Shown: positions 36,250 through 45,019, numbered from the stretch's first letter. The stretch is 64,000 bases of DNA from Limnobaculum allomyrinae (GCF_016649425.1 NZ_JADRCR010000013.1:18237-82236), one strand, 5' to 3'. Made by a program: numbers and translations. Notes: generated by a model not told the origin, from the letters alone.

Positions 36250-36376
36250 CGTTCACGAACTCACTTGTACTTAGCAGCTTAAAAGCATTAACTTGGTTTA
36301 TTATTCGTATGTAAACGATATTGTGGCTTCATGACTCAGAACCTGTCTATAGACTCCATCTAAAATTACTTTCGTA

Positions 36377-37018
36377 TCAAATACCATATTCTTTCTGATA
36401 CGCCTTAATGGCTATCAGGTTCTCGCTCATCTCTGGTTTCTCCGCTAAATACTCCACCAGATCGTCCAGAGTGATGATAGTGATCACCTCACACTGGTAG
36501 TCGCGTTTCACTTCCTGAATGGCAGAAAGTTCTCCACGGCCCCGTTCCTGACGGTCAAGAGAGATCAACACCCCGCTTAATGTAGCCTCGTGCTGACGAA
36601 TCACTTCCATTGATTCACGAATAGCGGTTCCGGCGGTGATAACATCGTCCACCAGCATTACGCGTCCTGCCAGCGGACTTCCTACTAAGTGACCACCTTC
36701 GCCGTGATCTTTGGCTTCTTTGCGGTTAAAGCAGTAAGGCACATCTCGGTCATGGTGTTCGGACAACGCCACTGCTGTCGTGGTCGCAATAGGAATGCCT
36801 TTATAGGCCGGGCCAAACAGCAGGTCAAACTCAATGCCGGAGTCCACCAGTGCCGCCGCATAAAAACGCCCTAACAAAGCCAGATCGCGACCGGTATTAA
36901 AGAGACCCGCATTAAAAAAGTAGGGGCTGATTCGTCCTGATTTTAGATGGAACTCACCAAACTTTAATACCTGCTTGTTAAGCGCAAACTCAATAAACTG
37001 GCGCTGATAGGGTTTCAT
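36377..37018 (-). CDS. pyrE: Orotate phosphoribosyltransferase
   Basis: 213 residues from the ATG with AGGAG nine bases upstream ([20 protein letters not shown]); an ATG three codons earlier overlaps that site. Makes OMP from orotate and PRPP in pyrimidine synthesis. The PRPP loop is [17 protein letters not shown], and [13 protein letters not shown] near the N-terminus and the flexible [11 protein letters not shown] loop are typical. It lies downstream of rph, separated by an attenuator. Confidence 0.98.
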   Translation of the reverse strand: MKPYQRQFIEFALNKQVLKFGEFHLKSGRISPYFFNAGLFNTGRDLALLGRFYAAALVDSGIEFDLLFGPAYKGIPIATTTAVALSEHHDRDVPYCFNRKEAKDHGEGGHLVGSPLAGRVMLVDDVITAGTAIRESMEVIRQHEATLSGVLISLDRQERGRGELSAIQEVKRDYQCEVITIITLDDLVEYLAEKPEMSENLIAIKAYQKEYGI

Positions 37019-37072
37019 AAACGGCATCTCCTTAACTGATTACACAACTTTGAATCGTAAAAATTTGATCGT

Positions 37073-37098
37073 AAAAAAAGCGACGTCTCCGTCGCTTT
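37073..37098 (-). terminator. pyrE attenuator / rph terminator
   Basis: Read leftward: stem AAAGCGACG / CGTCGCTTT with loop GAGA followed by a run of seven T. It lies between the rph stop (37104) and the pyrE start (37018). In E. coli this hairpin is where UTP-sensitive attenuation coupled to translation of the rph end controls pyrE; the arrangement is preserved. Confidence 0.88.
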
Positions 37099-37103
37099 TC
37101 AAC

Positions 37104-37820
37104 TTATTGTTCAAGTACTGCTTTTTGCGCCTTGATGATAGTATCAATTCCCTGACGCGCCAGCGCCAGCAGGCTTAATAGCTCTTCGTGGGTGAAAGGT
37201 TCCCCCTCTGCGGTGCCCTGCACTTCAATCATACGGCCATCGTCAGTCATCACCACATTCATATCGGTTTCTGCTGCGGAGTCTTCTACATATTCCAGAT
37301 CGCAAACCGCTTCACCGCCCACAATGCCAACAGATACCGCGGCTACCATGCACTTCATCGGGTTTTGCTTTAGCTTACCGTCGGCAACCAGCTTGTTTAA
37401 TGCATCAGCCAGCGCCACGCAGGCACCAGTAATAGAAGCGGTACGCGTACCACCATCGGCCTGTAACACGTCGCAGTCTAAAGTAATGGTAAACTCACCC
37501 AGTTGGGTCAGATCCACCGCTGCGCGCAGTGAGCGAGCAATCAGGCGCTGAATTTCCAGCGTTCTGCCACCCTGCTTACCTTTTGCGGCTTCACGTGGGT
37601 TACGGGTATGAGTTGAGCGAGGTAGCATACCGTATTCTGCGGTGATCCAACCTTGCCCCTGACCTTTCAGAAAACGTGGAACGCCTTCTTCAATCGTGGC
37701 GGTACATAATACTTTGGTTTCGCCAAACTCTACCAGAACAGCGCCTTCTGCATGCTTTGTGTAGTTGCGAGTAAGGGTGATAGGGCGTACTTGTTGAGCA
37801 CTTCGACCTTCTGGACGCAT
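37104..37820 (-). CDS. rph: Ribonuclease PH
   Basis: 238 residues, full length with an intact C-terminus (KAQKAVLEQ), unlike the frameshifted rph of E. coli K-12. A phosphate-dependent 3'-5' exoribonuclease that trims tRNA 3' ends. Conserved [32 protein letters not shown] and [19 protein letters not shown] segments. First gene of the rph-pyrE operon; divergent from yicC. Confidence 0.98.
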   Translation of the reverse strand: MRPEGRSAQQVRPITLTRNYTKHAEGAVLVEFGETKVLCTATIEEGVPRFLKGQGQGWITAEYGMLPRSTHTRNPREAAKGKQGGRTLEIQRLIARSLRAAVDLTQLGEFTITLDCDVLQADGGTRTASITGACVALADALNKLVADGKLKQNPMKCMVAAVSVGIVGGEAVCDLEYVEDSAAETDMNVVMTDDGRMIEVQGTAEGEPFTHEELLSLLALARQGIDTIIKAQKAVLEQ

Positions 37821-38008
37821 GCAATAATCTCCGCTGATTTAGTTTCAGGATTGGCTCAGGAGGTGTTCCACAGTAGCTTCTCGATAATACTGAGGAACAC
37901 ACCCTGCTTCTGTGACCGCGCATTATACTGACTTCGTGACCTAATGCCTATCATGGGTTGGCACTCAAGGGTATAATCTTTTTTTCTTCGACAAACGGGT
38001 ACCTGATT

Positions 38009-38872
38009 ATGATCCGCAGTATGACCGCTTATGCACGCCATGAAACCAAAGGGGAATGGGGTAGCGCAACCTGGGAACTCCGTTCCGTTAACCAGCGTTA
38101 TTTAGAAACTTACATCCGCCTGCCGGAACAATTCCGCAGTCTGGAGCCGGTAATTCGTGAGCGCTTACGTACGCGTCTGACCCGTGGAAAAATCGAGTGT
38201 AACCTGCGATTTGAAATTGATCCTTCCGCCCAAACCGAGATGATGCTGAATAAAGAACTGGCACAACAGCTGGTTCAGGCCGCCAACTGGGTGAAGATGC
38301 AGAGCGATGAAGGTGAGATTAATCCGGTCGATATTCTGCGCTGGCCAGGGGTTATGTCGGCCAAAAGTCAGGATCTGGATGCGATCAGTACTGAACTGAT
38401 GGAATCGCTGGAAATCGCCATTAACGAATTTATTGATGCCCGCGAGCGGGAAGGCGCTTCGCTGAAGACCCTGATTGAACAGCGTCTGGAAGGGGTAAGT
38501 GCAGAAGTAGTGAAAGTCCGCGCCCGTATGCCGGAAGTTCTGGTTTGGCAGCGTGAAAGACTGCTCAGCAAACTGGAAGAAGCCCAGGTACAGTTAGACA
38601 ATAACCGTCTGGAGCAAGAGTTAGTGATGCTGGCACAACGCACCGACGTCGCCGAAGAGCTGGATCGCCTTGATGCTCATGTGAAAGAAACTTATACCAT
38701 TCTGAAAAAACCGGAAGCCGTTGGCCGCCGTTTAGACTTTATGATGCAGGAGTTTAACCGCGAGTCGAATACGCTGGCGTCGAAGTCGATTAATTCAGAA
38801 GTGACGGCATCAGCGATTGAGTTGAAGGTGTTGATTGAGCAGATGCGGGAGCAGATTCAGAATATTGAGTAG
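38009..38872 (+). CDS. yicC: YicC family endoribonuclease
   Basis: 287 residues from the ATG giving MIRSMTAYARHETKGEWGSA, the E. coli length; a longer in-frame start is rejected. N-terminal YicC-like domain (to about residue 155), a helical middle (about 155-210, VWQRERLLSKLEEAQVQLD) and the DUF1732 C-terminus with GRRLDFMMQEFNRESNTLASKS. Family members are reported to act as endoribonucleases in RNA turnover. Divergent from rph, as usual. Confidence 0.95.
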   Translation: MIRSMTAYARHETKGEWGSATWELRSVNQRYLETYIRLPEQFRSLEPVIRERLRTRLTRGKIECNLRFEIDPSAQTEMMLNKELAQQLVQAANWVKMQSDEGEINPVDILRWPGVMSAKSQDLDAISTELMESLEIAINEFIDAREREGASLKTLIEQRLEGVSAEVVKVRARMPEVLVWQRERLLSKLEEAQVQLDNNRLEQELVMLAQRTDVAEELDRLDAHVKETYTILKKPEAVGRRLDFMMQEFNRESNTLASKSINSEVTASAIELKVLIEQMREQIQNIE

Positions 38873-38899
38873 GTTTTATATTAACTCACAAGACCCCAT

Positions 38900-38935
38900 A
38901 ACTAAGTCCGTACAAATACGGGCTTAGTTAATCTT
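38900..38935 (+). terminator. Terminator after yicC
   Basis: Stem AACTAAGTCCGT / ACGGGCTTAGTT with one T-G wobble, a 6-base loop and a following short T-run. Confidence 0.75.
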
Positions 38936-39065
38936 TTAAAATTCAATATAATGCCAACACAATGCCTGTAAAGTATTACTGGCAAATTTGAAAAATATCT
39001 CAGATATAAACATGAGAAAATCACTTTGTGTTCTATCCATTGTGTAAAAGGGTAAGGTTAAGGAA

Positions 39066-40001
39066 ATGGTGAAGAAATCCTCTTGGTCTGGTGGTTGGGC
39101 TACATTAAGAGATTTAGAAATAATAAAAACAGTCATTGAAGTTAGAACTGCGACCTTAGCCGCAGAACTTCTGGGGATTTCTCAACCAGCCATAAGCCGA
39201 ACATTAAGTCTCATTGAATCAAGATCCGGATGTGTTCTGTTTAAAAGGGAGAAAGGTAAGCTAATCCCAAATTCAGATGCGTTATCACTCTATGAAGAGA
39301 TCGTTAAAATTTCAGACTCTTTTGAGAGGCTAACAAATTTTGAGTGGAATAAAGAAGAAAAGAAATCGCTGAATATCATTTCTACCCCAACAATTGCCTA
39401 TTGCTTCCTCATTCCTTTAACTGCTGAATATATAAAAGAAAATCCAGATGTAAATATCAAAATTGATATTGTCACCGCATCAAAATTATTAAGCAATTTA
39501 AATGAAGGCAGAGCAGACATCGCACTTGGTGATTCCTCTCTTAATACGGCAAGTTTCAACGTTAGCGCTTTTCCGTTAAGAAGAACAAGGATTGTCTGTG
39601 CGATGAATCGATTGAATGAATTGGCAAGTAAAGATGTCATTACTCCAGAAGATCTTAATCAAAAGAGAATGGTCGTTTTCACTAAAAGAAATATCTCAAG
39701 AACCAAACTTGATCGAGTATTAGATAAATCAGGTGTGTCGTATAACGTTATTGCTGAAGTTTCTGATGCATACTCAGCGTTAGACTTTGTCAGGGCTAAT
39801 ACCGGTGTTTGTTTAATGCCATATTTTCCTGTATCAACGCTTAACGACCCCCAAATTATCTTCAAAGACTTTATGCCAGAAGTATTAAATGATTCGTCAT
39901 TTTTTACCATTTCAAATTTAAACTCACCACACATACAGCGCTATCTTGAATATATTCATCAAAAACAACCGGCGCCCGATAGAAACTCTGAACCACTTTA
40001 A
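39066..40001 (+). CDS. LysR-family transcriptional regulator
   Basis: 311 residues starting MVKKSSWSGGWATLRDLEII, with an AAGGAA site. The winged helix-turn-helix is at about residues 14-70 (TLAAELLGISQPAISRTLSLIESRSG), followed by a substrate-binding effector domain from about residue 98. The coding sequence is AT-rich relative to yicC before it. It lies tail to tail with a DcuC-like carrier gene (its terminator is at 40010-40060) and near a fumarate-releasing-type lyase, so control of that cluster is the simplest guess. The effector is unknown. Confidence 0.85.
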   Translation: MVKKSSWSGGWATLRDLEIIKTVIEVRTATLAAELLGISQPAISRTLSLIESRSGCVLFKREKGKLIPNSDALSLYEEIVKISDSFERLTNFEWNKEEKKSLNIISTPTIAYCFLIPLTAEYIKENPDVNIKIDIVTASKLLSNLNEGRADIALGDSSLNTASFNVSAFPLRRTRIVCAMNRLNELASKDVITPEDLNQKRMVVFTKRNISRTKLDRVLDKSGVSYNVIAEVSDAYSALDFVRANTGVCLMPYFPVSTLNDPQIIFKDFMPEVLNDSSFFTISNLNSPHIQRYLEYIHQKQPAPDRNSEPL

Positions 40002-40009
40002 TATATAGC

Positions 40010-40060
40010 TTAAGGTTGCGGTGTGATTAGAAATAATCGTATCGCAACCTTAAATTTTTT
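40010..40060. terminator. Terminator between the LysR and carrier genes
   Basis: Outer stem TTAAGGTTGCG / CGCAACCTTAA, an internal loop, then inner stem GATTA-GAAA-TAATC with a tetraloop, followed by ATTTTTT. It serves the converging LysR and DcuC-like genes. Confidence 0.85.
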
Positions 40061-40077
40061 AGTCTGCCAATACTGAT

Positions 40078-41565
40078 TCACACAACCAAAAAATGAGTAA
40101 GTATTAGCATTAGAATATATGCACTTCCAAGCTGTAGCGCATTTCTCTTAATAATATCAAATGGCGTCAATCCAACTAATCCTGCCACAGCAATGGTTAC
40201 CCCAGCTATGGGAGAAAAACTCCGTCCTAAACTTCCAGAAAAATGCATCGGAATAAGAACTTTGTATACAGATACACCCGCACCTTTAGCAACTTCGGCA
40301 GCTAATGGGGCAAACGCATTAAAGGTTGAACCGGTACCGAGTACAATAGAGCTAAAGAACACTAAGATACTAAAAGAAAGGACAACAAGAATATGTGTAT
40401 GGGTTCCGGAAGGAATAAAACTAAACAACGTATCAATGAATCCTATTTTTATCATTCCCTGAGCAAGAACTTGAGCACAAAGTAAAATTGAAACAATCAT
40501 AATAAAAGATTGTCCCATTTGATCAAAAAGACCCGCTATTTTATCGGCTGCACTTTTTATATTTAACGTACGAATAAAGTCACAGATGAAAGCGATGAAA
40601 AATGAAATAAACATTGCAGTAATGACATCCATTTTAAATCTGATGCTTTCCGGAAGCCATTCTTCAACCAAACTGGAAAATATAAATAGCAAAATCATCG
40701 GGACAATTGGAAGTAAAGCAAACAGATAAGGCACTTTTTCTTCCGAAGGTATTTGCTGATGGGCTAATAAACTATCGTCTTCTGATGTTACGGCTTCTTT
40801 TTTATCCCAGTAGGCCTGGACGAACATATGCATAACACCGATGAATATAAAGAGGATCCATACAACGGGCACTTGTTTTTCAATAAAAAAACTAAATAAA
40901 TCATAGTCCGTTATTTCTGATATCAAAATACTGCCTGTGGCAGAAGGACCATAATCAATACAAACTCCTGATGCGATAACAGCAGCTACAGACGCCTTAC
41001 TACACCCAATAGAACGCAAGATAGGATACAACGTCGACATCATCAAAAGAGCTAAACCTGACGGACTTGAAATGAATAATGCCAAAAGTTGCATGACGAT
41101 ATAACACACACCGAGAAGCATATACCTTGATTTTAGTTTCCCCAGCGGCTTCACACAGATCTCAACCAGCTTCCCGGATGCACCTATATCATTCATATAG
41201 CGCGAGAAACCGGCAATAACCATAATAATCAGGCCCAGACTGGCAATATTCTTACTAAAAATACTTTTTATTTCGACAAATACATCAATAACTTTCGAAC
41301 CAGAGCTCGTGCTCGTTATTGCTGCTTCCGGAAAAATAAATGCAGCGATCAATAAAAGTATACATCCGCCAACTAATACCAGCGCTTGTGCATATATCTT
41401 CCTCATTATTCCCATACCAATCAATACGATAATAGTAAATGATACGGAAAGAATAAATGCCTTTTGACCGAAGCAAAAATACATAAAAGCTAAAATAGTA
41501 GGGATGCTGATTATCCATATAAACAAGGATTTTTTGATTTTTTTCATATCAGTAGACTCAGTCAT
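40078..41565 (-). CDS. DcuC-like C4-dicarboxylate carrier
   Basis: 495 residues from the ATG giving MTESTDMKKIKKSLFIW; a GTG four codons earlier also exists. About twelve hydrophobic segments. Conserved-type loops SSPSGLALLMMSTLYPILRSIGCSK, CIDYGPSATGS and GTGSTFNAFAPLA match the DcuC family of anaerobic C4-dicarboxylate carriers, which exchange or export succinate, fumarate or related acids at the inner membrane. A cytosolic loop rich in acidic residues lies around 255-275. Divergent from a lyase gene across a CRP/FNR-like palindrome, which suits carbon- or oxygen-regulated use of a C4 acid. Confidence 0.82.
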   Translation of the reverse strand: MTESTDMKKIKKSLFIWIISIPTILAFMYFCFGQKAFILSVSFTIIVLIGMGIMRKIYAQALVLVGGCILLLIAAFIFPEAAITSTSSGSKVIDVFVEIKSIFSKNIASLGLIIMVIAGFSRYMNDIGASGKLVEICVKPLGKLKSRYMLLGVCYIVMQLLALFISSPSGLALLMMSTLYPILRSIGCSKASVAAVIASGVCIDYGPSATGSILISEITDYDLFSFFIEKQVPVVWILFIFIGVMHMFVQAYWDKKEAVTSEDDSLLAHQQIPSEEKVPYLFALLPIVPMILLFIFSSLVEEWLPESIRFKMDVITAMFISFFIAFICDFIRTLNIKSAADKIAGLFDQMGQSFIMIVSILLCAQVLAQGMIKIGFIDTLFSFIPSGTHTHILVVLSFSILVFFSSIVLGTGSTFNAFAPLAAEVAKGAGVSVYKVLIPMHFSGSLGRSFSPIAGVTIAVAGLVGLTPFDIIKRNALQLGSAYILMLILTHFLVV

Positions 41566-41756
41566 TTTATATCTCACAAAGAGTTAATCATAATTATGTG
41601 AAAGAGTAAGTGTCATAATCTGACGTTCACAACCGATGCAAATTTAGTTATATGAGCATAACCATTTAATTATCGAACAAAGCACGACGCTCGTCATATT
41701 TTCAATAAAAACCATTTTTCACATAAAAAACAATCAAATGATCATTTTATTTTTTA

Positions 41757-41772
41757 TGTGATTTAAATCACT
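41757..41772. promoter_or_regulatory. CRP/FNR-like palindrome between the carrier and lyase genes
   Basis: TGTGATTTAAATCACT fits the CRP consensus TGTGA-N6-TCACA with one mismatch, and its core TGATTTAAATCA also resembles an FNR site. It lies 57 bases before the lyase start and about 190 bases before the carrier start, in a 263-base divergent gap. Confidence 0.65.
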
Positions 41773-41828
41773 TTATAAATGAACGCTTATATTAATATAA
41801 CCAAAATCAAAAAAAGAGGTGATATGCT

Positions 41829-43169
41829 ATGGCTAGCGTAGGAATGTTTGACTCATGTATTACTGGACATTGGTTCAATCAAAAAGCGAAAGATATCTGG
41901 TCTGATTCAAGCACAATACAAAGTTGGCTCGACGTAGAAGCGGCATTAGCATTAGCCCAGGCTGAGTTGGGAATGATTCCAAAATCAGCTGCAGACATCA
42001 TTGCAGAAAAGGCTGACGTTAATTTGTTAGATGCAGATAAAATCTCTGCTGGCATCAAAGAAACCATGCATCCTTTTGTTCCTGTATTACGCCAATATGA
42101 AGCCGTTTGTGGTTCAGAGGCAGCGTCATATATTCATTGGGGCGCAACAACTCAAAATATTTTCGATACCGGCGCGGTATTACAATTAAGAAAGACACAT
42201 AACATTATTATTTCAGATCTCGATAATGTTCTGGCTGCGATGGCAAAGCTGGCTGCTGAAACAAAAAATATCCCTCAGGCTGGCAGAACCCATGGTCAAC
42301 ATGCATTACCTATTACCTTCGGTTTCAAAGTGGCCGGCTGGCGCGCTGAAATCCGTCGCCATAAGTCACGTTTAATGCATGCCGCTGAAGACGCATTCGT
42401 TGTAAGCATGGGGGGAGCTGTTGGTACATTCTCTGCAATAGGTGGAAATGGCCGAAATGTACAAAATAAAATGGCAGAATTACTTAACCTTAGATCCGCA
42501 CCTATTCCAATCAGAGCATGTTGTGATTCATTAACCGCCTACATCAACGTTTTTGGTTTACTGGCCGCAACGGTAGAAAAAATCAGCCAGGAAGTCATAT
42601 TTTTACAACGAACTGAAATTGCTGAAGTTGAAGAGAGTTTCCATCATGGCAAAGTAGGCAGTTCTACTATGTCACAAAAGAGAAACCCTCAGCATGCCCA
42701 AAATTTGGTTGGCGTATCACAACTACTACGCTCAAGAATAATGTTAGCTAATCAGTCGATGATAAGGATGAACGAAGGTGATGCTGCAGAAAGTAATATT
42801 CTTGATGTGTCGTTGCCAGAAGTCTCTATTTTTGCTGTATCTCTTGTTGATGGGTTGAATAAGTTAATCACCGGTTTGAATGTCTACTCTGACAATATGA
42901 AAAGGAATCTGGATTTATCGGGTGGCTTAATTCTTTCTGAAGCGGTGATGATGCAACTAGCCGAATGTATTGGACGCCCTGCTGCACATCATATTCTGTA
43001 TGAAGCGGCAATGAATTCTATTGAGAAAAAACTCACCTTTGCAGAGTCAATTCATCAGGAACTGAAGAAAGCGAATGTTCCGGATACGTTGGATATTGAT
43101 AAAATATTAGATCCTGCACATTACCTTGGTGAATCAATCGAGTGTGTTGATGATGAGTTAAAAAAATGA
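41829..43169 (+). CDS. Fumarase/aspartase-superfamily lyase (adenylosuccinate lyase-like)
   Basis: 446 residues with AGAGG upstream; a second ATG two codons earlier is possible. Superfamily motifs in order: AASYIHWGATTQNIFDT near residue 100, AGRTHGQHALPITFG near 152 with the catalytic His region, and the signature GSSTMSQKRNPQ near 278 with the flexible catalytic Ser. Members split an N- or C-substituted succinate into fumarate, or cyclise muconate. The pattern is nearest to adenylosuccinate lyase and carboxymuconate cycloisomerase-type proteins, but the genome should have purB elsewhere, so another substrate is likely. Pairing with a C4-dicarboxylate carrier fits release of fumarate. The substrate is not determined. 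Confidence 0.75.
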   Translation: MASVGMFDSCITGHWFNQKAKDIWSDSSTIQSWLDVEAALALAQAELGMIPKSAADIIAEKADVNLLDADKISAGIKETMHPFVPVLRQYEAVCGSEAASYIHWGATTQNIFDTGAVLQLRKTHNIIISDLDNVLAAMAKLAAETKNIPQAGRTHGQHALPITFGFKVAGWRAEIRRHKSRLMHAAEDAFVVSMGGAVGTFSAIGGNGRNVQNKMAELLNLRSAPIPIRACCDSLTAYINVFGLLAATVEKISQEVIFLQRTEIAEVEESFHHGKVGSSTMSQKRNPQHAQNLVGVSQLLRSRIMLANQSMIRMNEGDAAESNILDVSLPEVSIFAVSLVDGLNKLITGLNVYSDNMKRNLDLSGGLILSEAVMMQLAECIGRPAAHHILYEAAMNSIEKKLTFAESIHQELKKANVPDTLDIDKILDPAHYLGESIECVDDELKK

Positions 43170-43674
43170 GGTGCTAACACTTAGCTCAAATAATAACGCT
43201 GACCGCCGTCACTCTACTTTATATATTGCAGAGTGGTATCTAGAAAACTGATTCATTAAGTCCGCATAATTGCGGACTTTCTCATTGATTATGACAAAGT
43301 TAACCATCGATTTTCGGAACTGAATAGCATTCATAATGTAGCGTATGCTATCAATAGCCTCCAGATTTAATGCATGGAGATCTCCTCAGGGAACATAATC
43401 AGTATGTCAGAAGATCTCTAAAAATGAATGGGTCTTTTGTGTGGGATACTGACAGCCATACTTAAACATCCTCAAATTTCATGATTGTACTTTTATATTA
43501 AGATACTTATTCAACCCTAAAAATCATATTTACTAATTTAATCACATCAAAAAATGATTAAATCAATAATTGTGATTTTCATCGTATTTTTTCATATATT
43601 TCAATAATAGAATATGAAAGTCATAAAATCATATTAATTATAACGCTAGCTATTTAACTGGATGAGATAAAACA
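43170..43674. other. AT-rich gap after the lyase gene, with one terminator
   Basis: About 500 bases. A hairpin AAGTCCGCA-TAAT-TGCGGACTT with following T-rich sequence at 43258-43281 ends the lyase transcript. Beyond it I see no convincing gene, repeat or RNA; base composition becomes very AT-rich toward the next gene. Confidence 0.5.
43258..43281 (+). terminator. Terminator after the lyase gene
   Basis: Perfect 9-bp stem AAGTCCGCA / TGCGGACTT, loop TAAT, then TTCTC. Confidence 0.7.
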
Positions 43675-44061
43675 ATGGGATTACATAATTTTATTAGTGA
43701 TATTAAAAGTAAATTCCCTGTCAATACTGTTATGAAAAATCCAAAGAAAGGAACATCCACAATAATTAACTATAACGACAAAAAAATAACATATGTTCGT
43801 GGGAAATCTAAAATGATGGTTTCATTTAGTGATTTATATGAAACATATAGTCATTTTAGAGGAATGAGCGTTTCTTCTTCAGATTTAAGAAAATTTAAAC
43901 CATCTGTATTTAATTCTAATGCACGACCCGCGGGGCATTCCTGTAATTGTACGTTTCTCTTTCTAATTCTTGAAAATATGAATATGTCTACAAACATCGT
44001 AGGAAAGGGTACTTGCGGTAATCCATATTCAGTTACAATATATAAAAATATTAAATCATAA
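43675..44061 (+). CDS. Protein of unknown function in an AT-rich island
   Basis: 128 residues with GGATGAG about 8 bases upstream of the ATG. No signal peptide or membrane segment. The first part is basic (Lys-rich), and the C-terminal part contains ARPAGHSCNCTFLFLILENM with a CxC pair and a further Cys in GKGTCGNP. I do not recognise a family. The very low GC and isolation suggest recent transfer. It could be a small defence- or phage-related protein, but nothing in the sequence proves that. Confidence 0.55.
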   Translation: MGLHNFISDIKSKFPVNTVMKNPKKGTSTIINYNDKKITYVRGKSKMMVSFSDLYETYSHFRGMSVSSSDLRKFKPSVFNSNARPAGHSCNCTFLFLILENMNMSTNIVGKGTCGNPYSVTIYKNIKS

Positions 44062-44111
44062 TTTCTATATTCACTAATAATTAGAAACTAACATACAATA
44101 AATTAATAACC

Positions 44112-44303
44112 TTACCCCTTTGGCACAACTCCCCTTCTCCGCAATTCCTCCCTCGCTAATTCCTTAAACCAATTCCCAAGACTAACCCCATCCTTTGCCG
44201 CCTCAACATTCAATTGCTCCCTAAATTCCTGAGGAATACGAATTTGGAACGTCGGAGATTTACCGTCACGATTAAAATTTTTATCACGTTTTACAATTGA
44301 CAT
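44112..44303 (-). CDS. Arc-like ribbon-helix-helix DNA-binding protein
   Basis: 63 residues from the ATG at 44303 (MSIVKRDKNFNRDGKSPTFQ), which has AGGT about 7 bases upstream. A longer frame with ATG or GTG codons up to 44402 is open but reads through an inverted repeat. The segment SPTFQIRIPQEFREQLNVEA is a typical Arc/MetJ-type beta strand and helix A, followed by VSLGNWFKELAREEL as helix B. Such proteins are phage or antitoxin-type repressors. The start codon lies in the left arm of an 11-bp inverted repeat, a plausible self-operator. Divergent from a pair of tiny genes. Confidence 0.68.
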   Translation of the reverse strand: MSIVKRDKNFNRDGKSPTFQIRIPQEFREQLNVEAAKDGVSLGNWFKELAREELRRRGVVPKG

Positions 44304-44347
44304 GTACGTACCTACAGGAATAGGATTGGTGGAATCAGGTACGTACA
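44303..44347. promoter_or_regulatory. Inverted repeat at the start of the Arc-like gene
   Basis: Perfect 11-bp arms TGTACGTACCT (44303-44313) and AGGTACGTACA (44337-44347) with a 23-base spacer. It overlaps the start codon of the Arc-like gene and lies about 90 bases before the divergent small genes, so it is a candidate operator for both directions. Confidence 0.5.
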
Positions 44348-44436
44348 TTAACATACCGTATTCTGAAATGACAACGCCCCGAAGTGCTACCAACACGTTC
44401 AAGGCGTCTAACCAACACGTTAAAGAGGTTAACGAT

Positions 44437-44568
44437 ATGGCTACCCATCAGCATACCCAAACTCACCCAAAATTTACATTTCTAATTAACTCGAACAAGC
44501 AACAACGAGCCAGCTACTCTATCCCATCATTCAGCTCACATCAGTCGCAGGGAGGCAATCATGCTTAA
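44437..44568 (+). CDS. Small protein, 43 residues, unknown function
   Basis: Starts MATHQHTQTHPKFTFLINSN with GAGG about 9 bases upstream. It is rich in His, Gln, Thr and Ser, with no membrane segment. Its stop overlaps the start of the next small gene by 8 bases (ATGCTTAA), which argues for translation of both. The frame is open further upstream to 44302, but no ribosome site supports that start. Unknown family; it resembles the small accessory genes of phage-derived islands. Confidence 0.45.
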   Translation: MATHQHTQTHPKFTFLINSNKQQRASYSIPSFSSHQSQGGNHA

Positions 44569-44743
44569 TCTGCTAAACCAAACCCCACTACTGCCAGAAG
44601 AGCTGGCCGAACAATGTTTCGCCTTAGCCTATACCATCTCAAGTATGGAACAACCTGAGTTGAAAGAATCTTTATTATTTATACTGCAGGAAAAGCAGGC
44701 CGCTTTACTTTCTCTGCTTGAACCTGCAACCACTGGTGAATAA
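44561..44743 (+). CDS. Small acidic helical protein, 60 residues
   Basis: ATG with GGGAGG five bases upstream, overlapping the end of the preceding small gene by 8 bases. The sequence starts MLNLLNQTPLLPEELAEQCF and continues with Leu-rich helices (SLLFILQEKQAALLSLLE). It looks like a small helical cytoplasmic protein. Unknown family. The good ribosome site and the coupling to its neighbour support it as real. Confidence 0.5.
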   Translation: MLNLLNQTPLLPEELAEQCFALAYTISSMEQPELKESLLFILQEKQAALLSLLEPATTGE

Positions 44744-44798
44744 GCAGATAATACTCAAACGATACTGAAAAATATCTCTGATTTAGAACATACAACCT

Positions 44799-44823
44799 AA
44801 GTGTACATTCCACATGTACACTT
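44799..44823 (+). promoter_or_regulatory. YefM-type operator upstream of the antitoxin gene
   Basis: Perfect 10-bp inverted arms AAGTGTACAT and ATGTACACTT with spacer TCCAC. Each arm holds TGTACA, the core hexamer known for YefM-type operators, 13 bases apart centre to centre. It ends 13 bases before the antitoxin start, the expected place for autorepression. Confidence 0.72.
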
Positions 44824-44836
44824 AAGGAAAACCAAT

Positions 44837-45019
44837 ATGCATTCATATACCTTAGCTCAAGCCAAAACTAATTTTTCCACAATACTCGATATCGCCATCA
44901 ATGGTAATTCTGTTGAAATCACCCGTAGAGGCAAAGCAACAGTAGTGATAATAAGTAAAGCTGAATTCGAGGCATATCAGAACGTTAAACAAAATACAGA
45001 GACTGATCTGACTAAATAG
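44837..45019 (+). CDS. Phd/YefM-family antitoxin, apparently without a toxin
   Basis: 60 residues from the ATG giving MHSYTLAQAKTNFSTILDIA, with AAGGA eight bases upstream; an in-frame ATG at 44801 lies inside the operator. The N-terminal Phd/YefM DNA-binding fold is plain: LAQAKTNFSTILDIAINGNS, then VEITRRGKATVVIISKAEFE. The C-terminal toxin-neutralising tail is short (NVKQNTETDLTK). No RelE/YoeB-like or Doc-like gene follows: the next 140 bases hold no frame and the next gene is unrelated. So it is an orphan antitoxin or a regulator that has lost its toxin. Confidence 0.82.
   Translation: MHSYTLAQAKTNFSTILDIAINGNSVEITRRGKATVVIISKAEFEAYQNVKQNTETDLTK

Noticed and set aside
37104..37820. Possible rph frameshift as in E. 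coli K-12
   Set aside because: The frame is intact to the normal C-terminus.
44302..44436. Upstream extension of the 43-residue small gene
   Set aside because: It starts inside the inverted repeat overlapping the Arc-like gene start and has no ribosome site; the internal ATG at 44437 has one.
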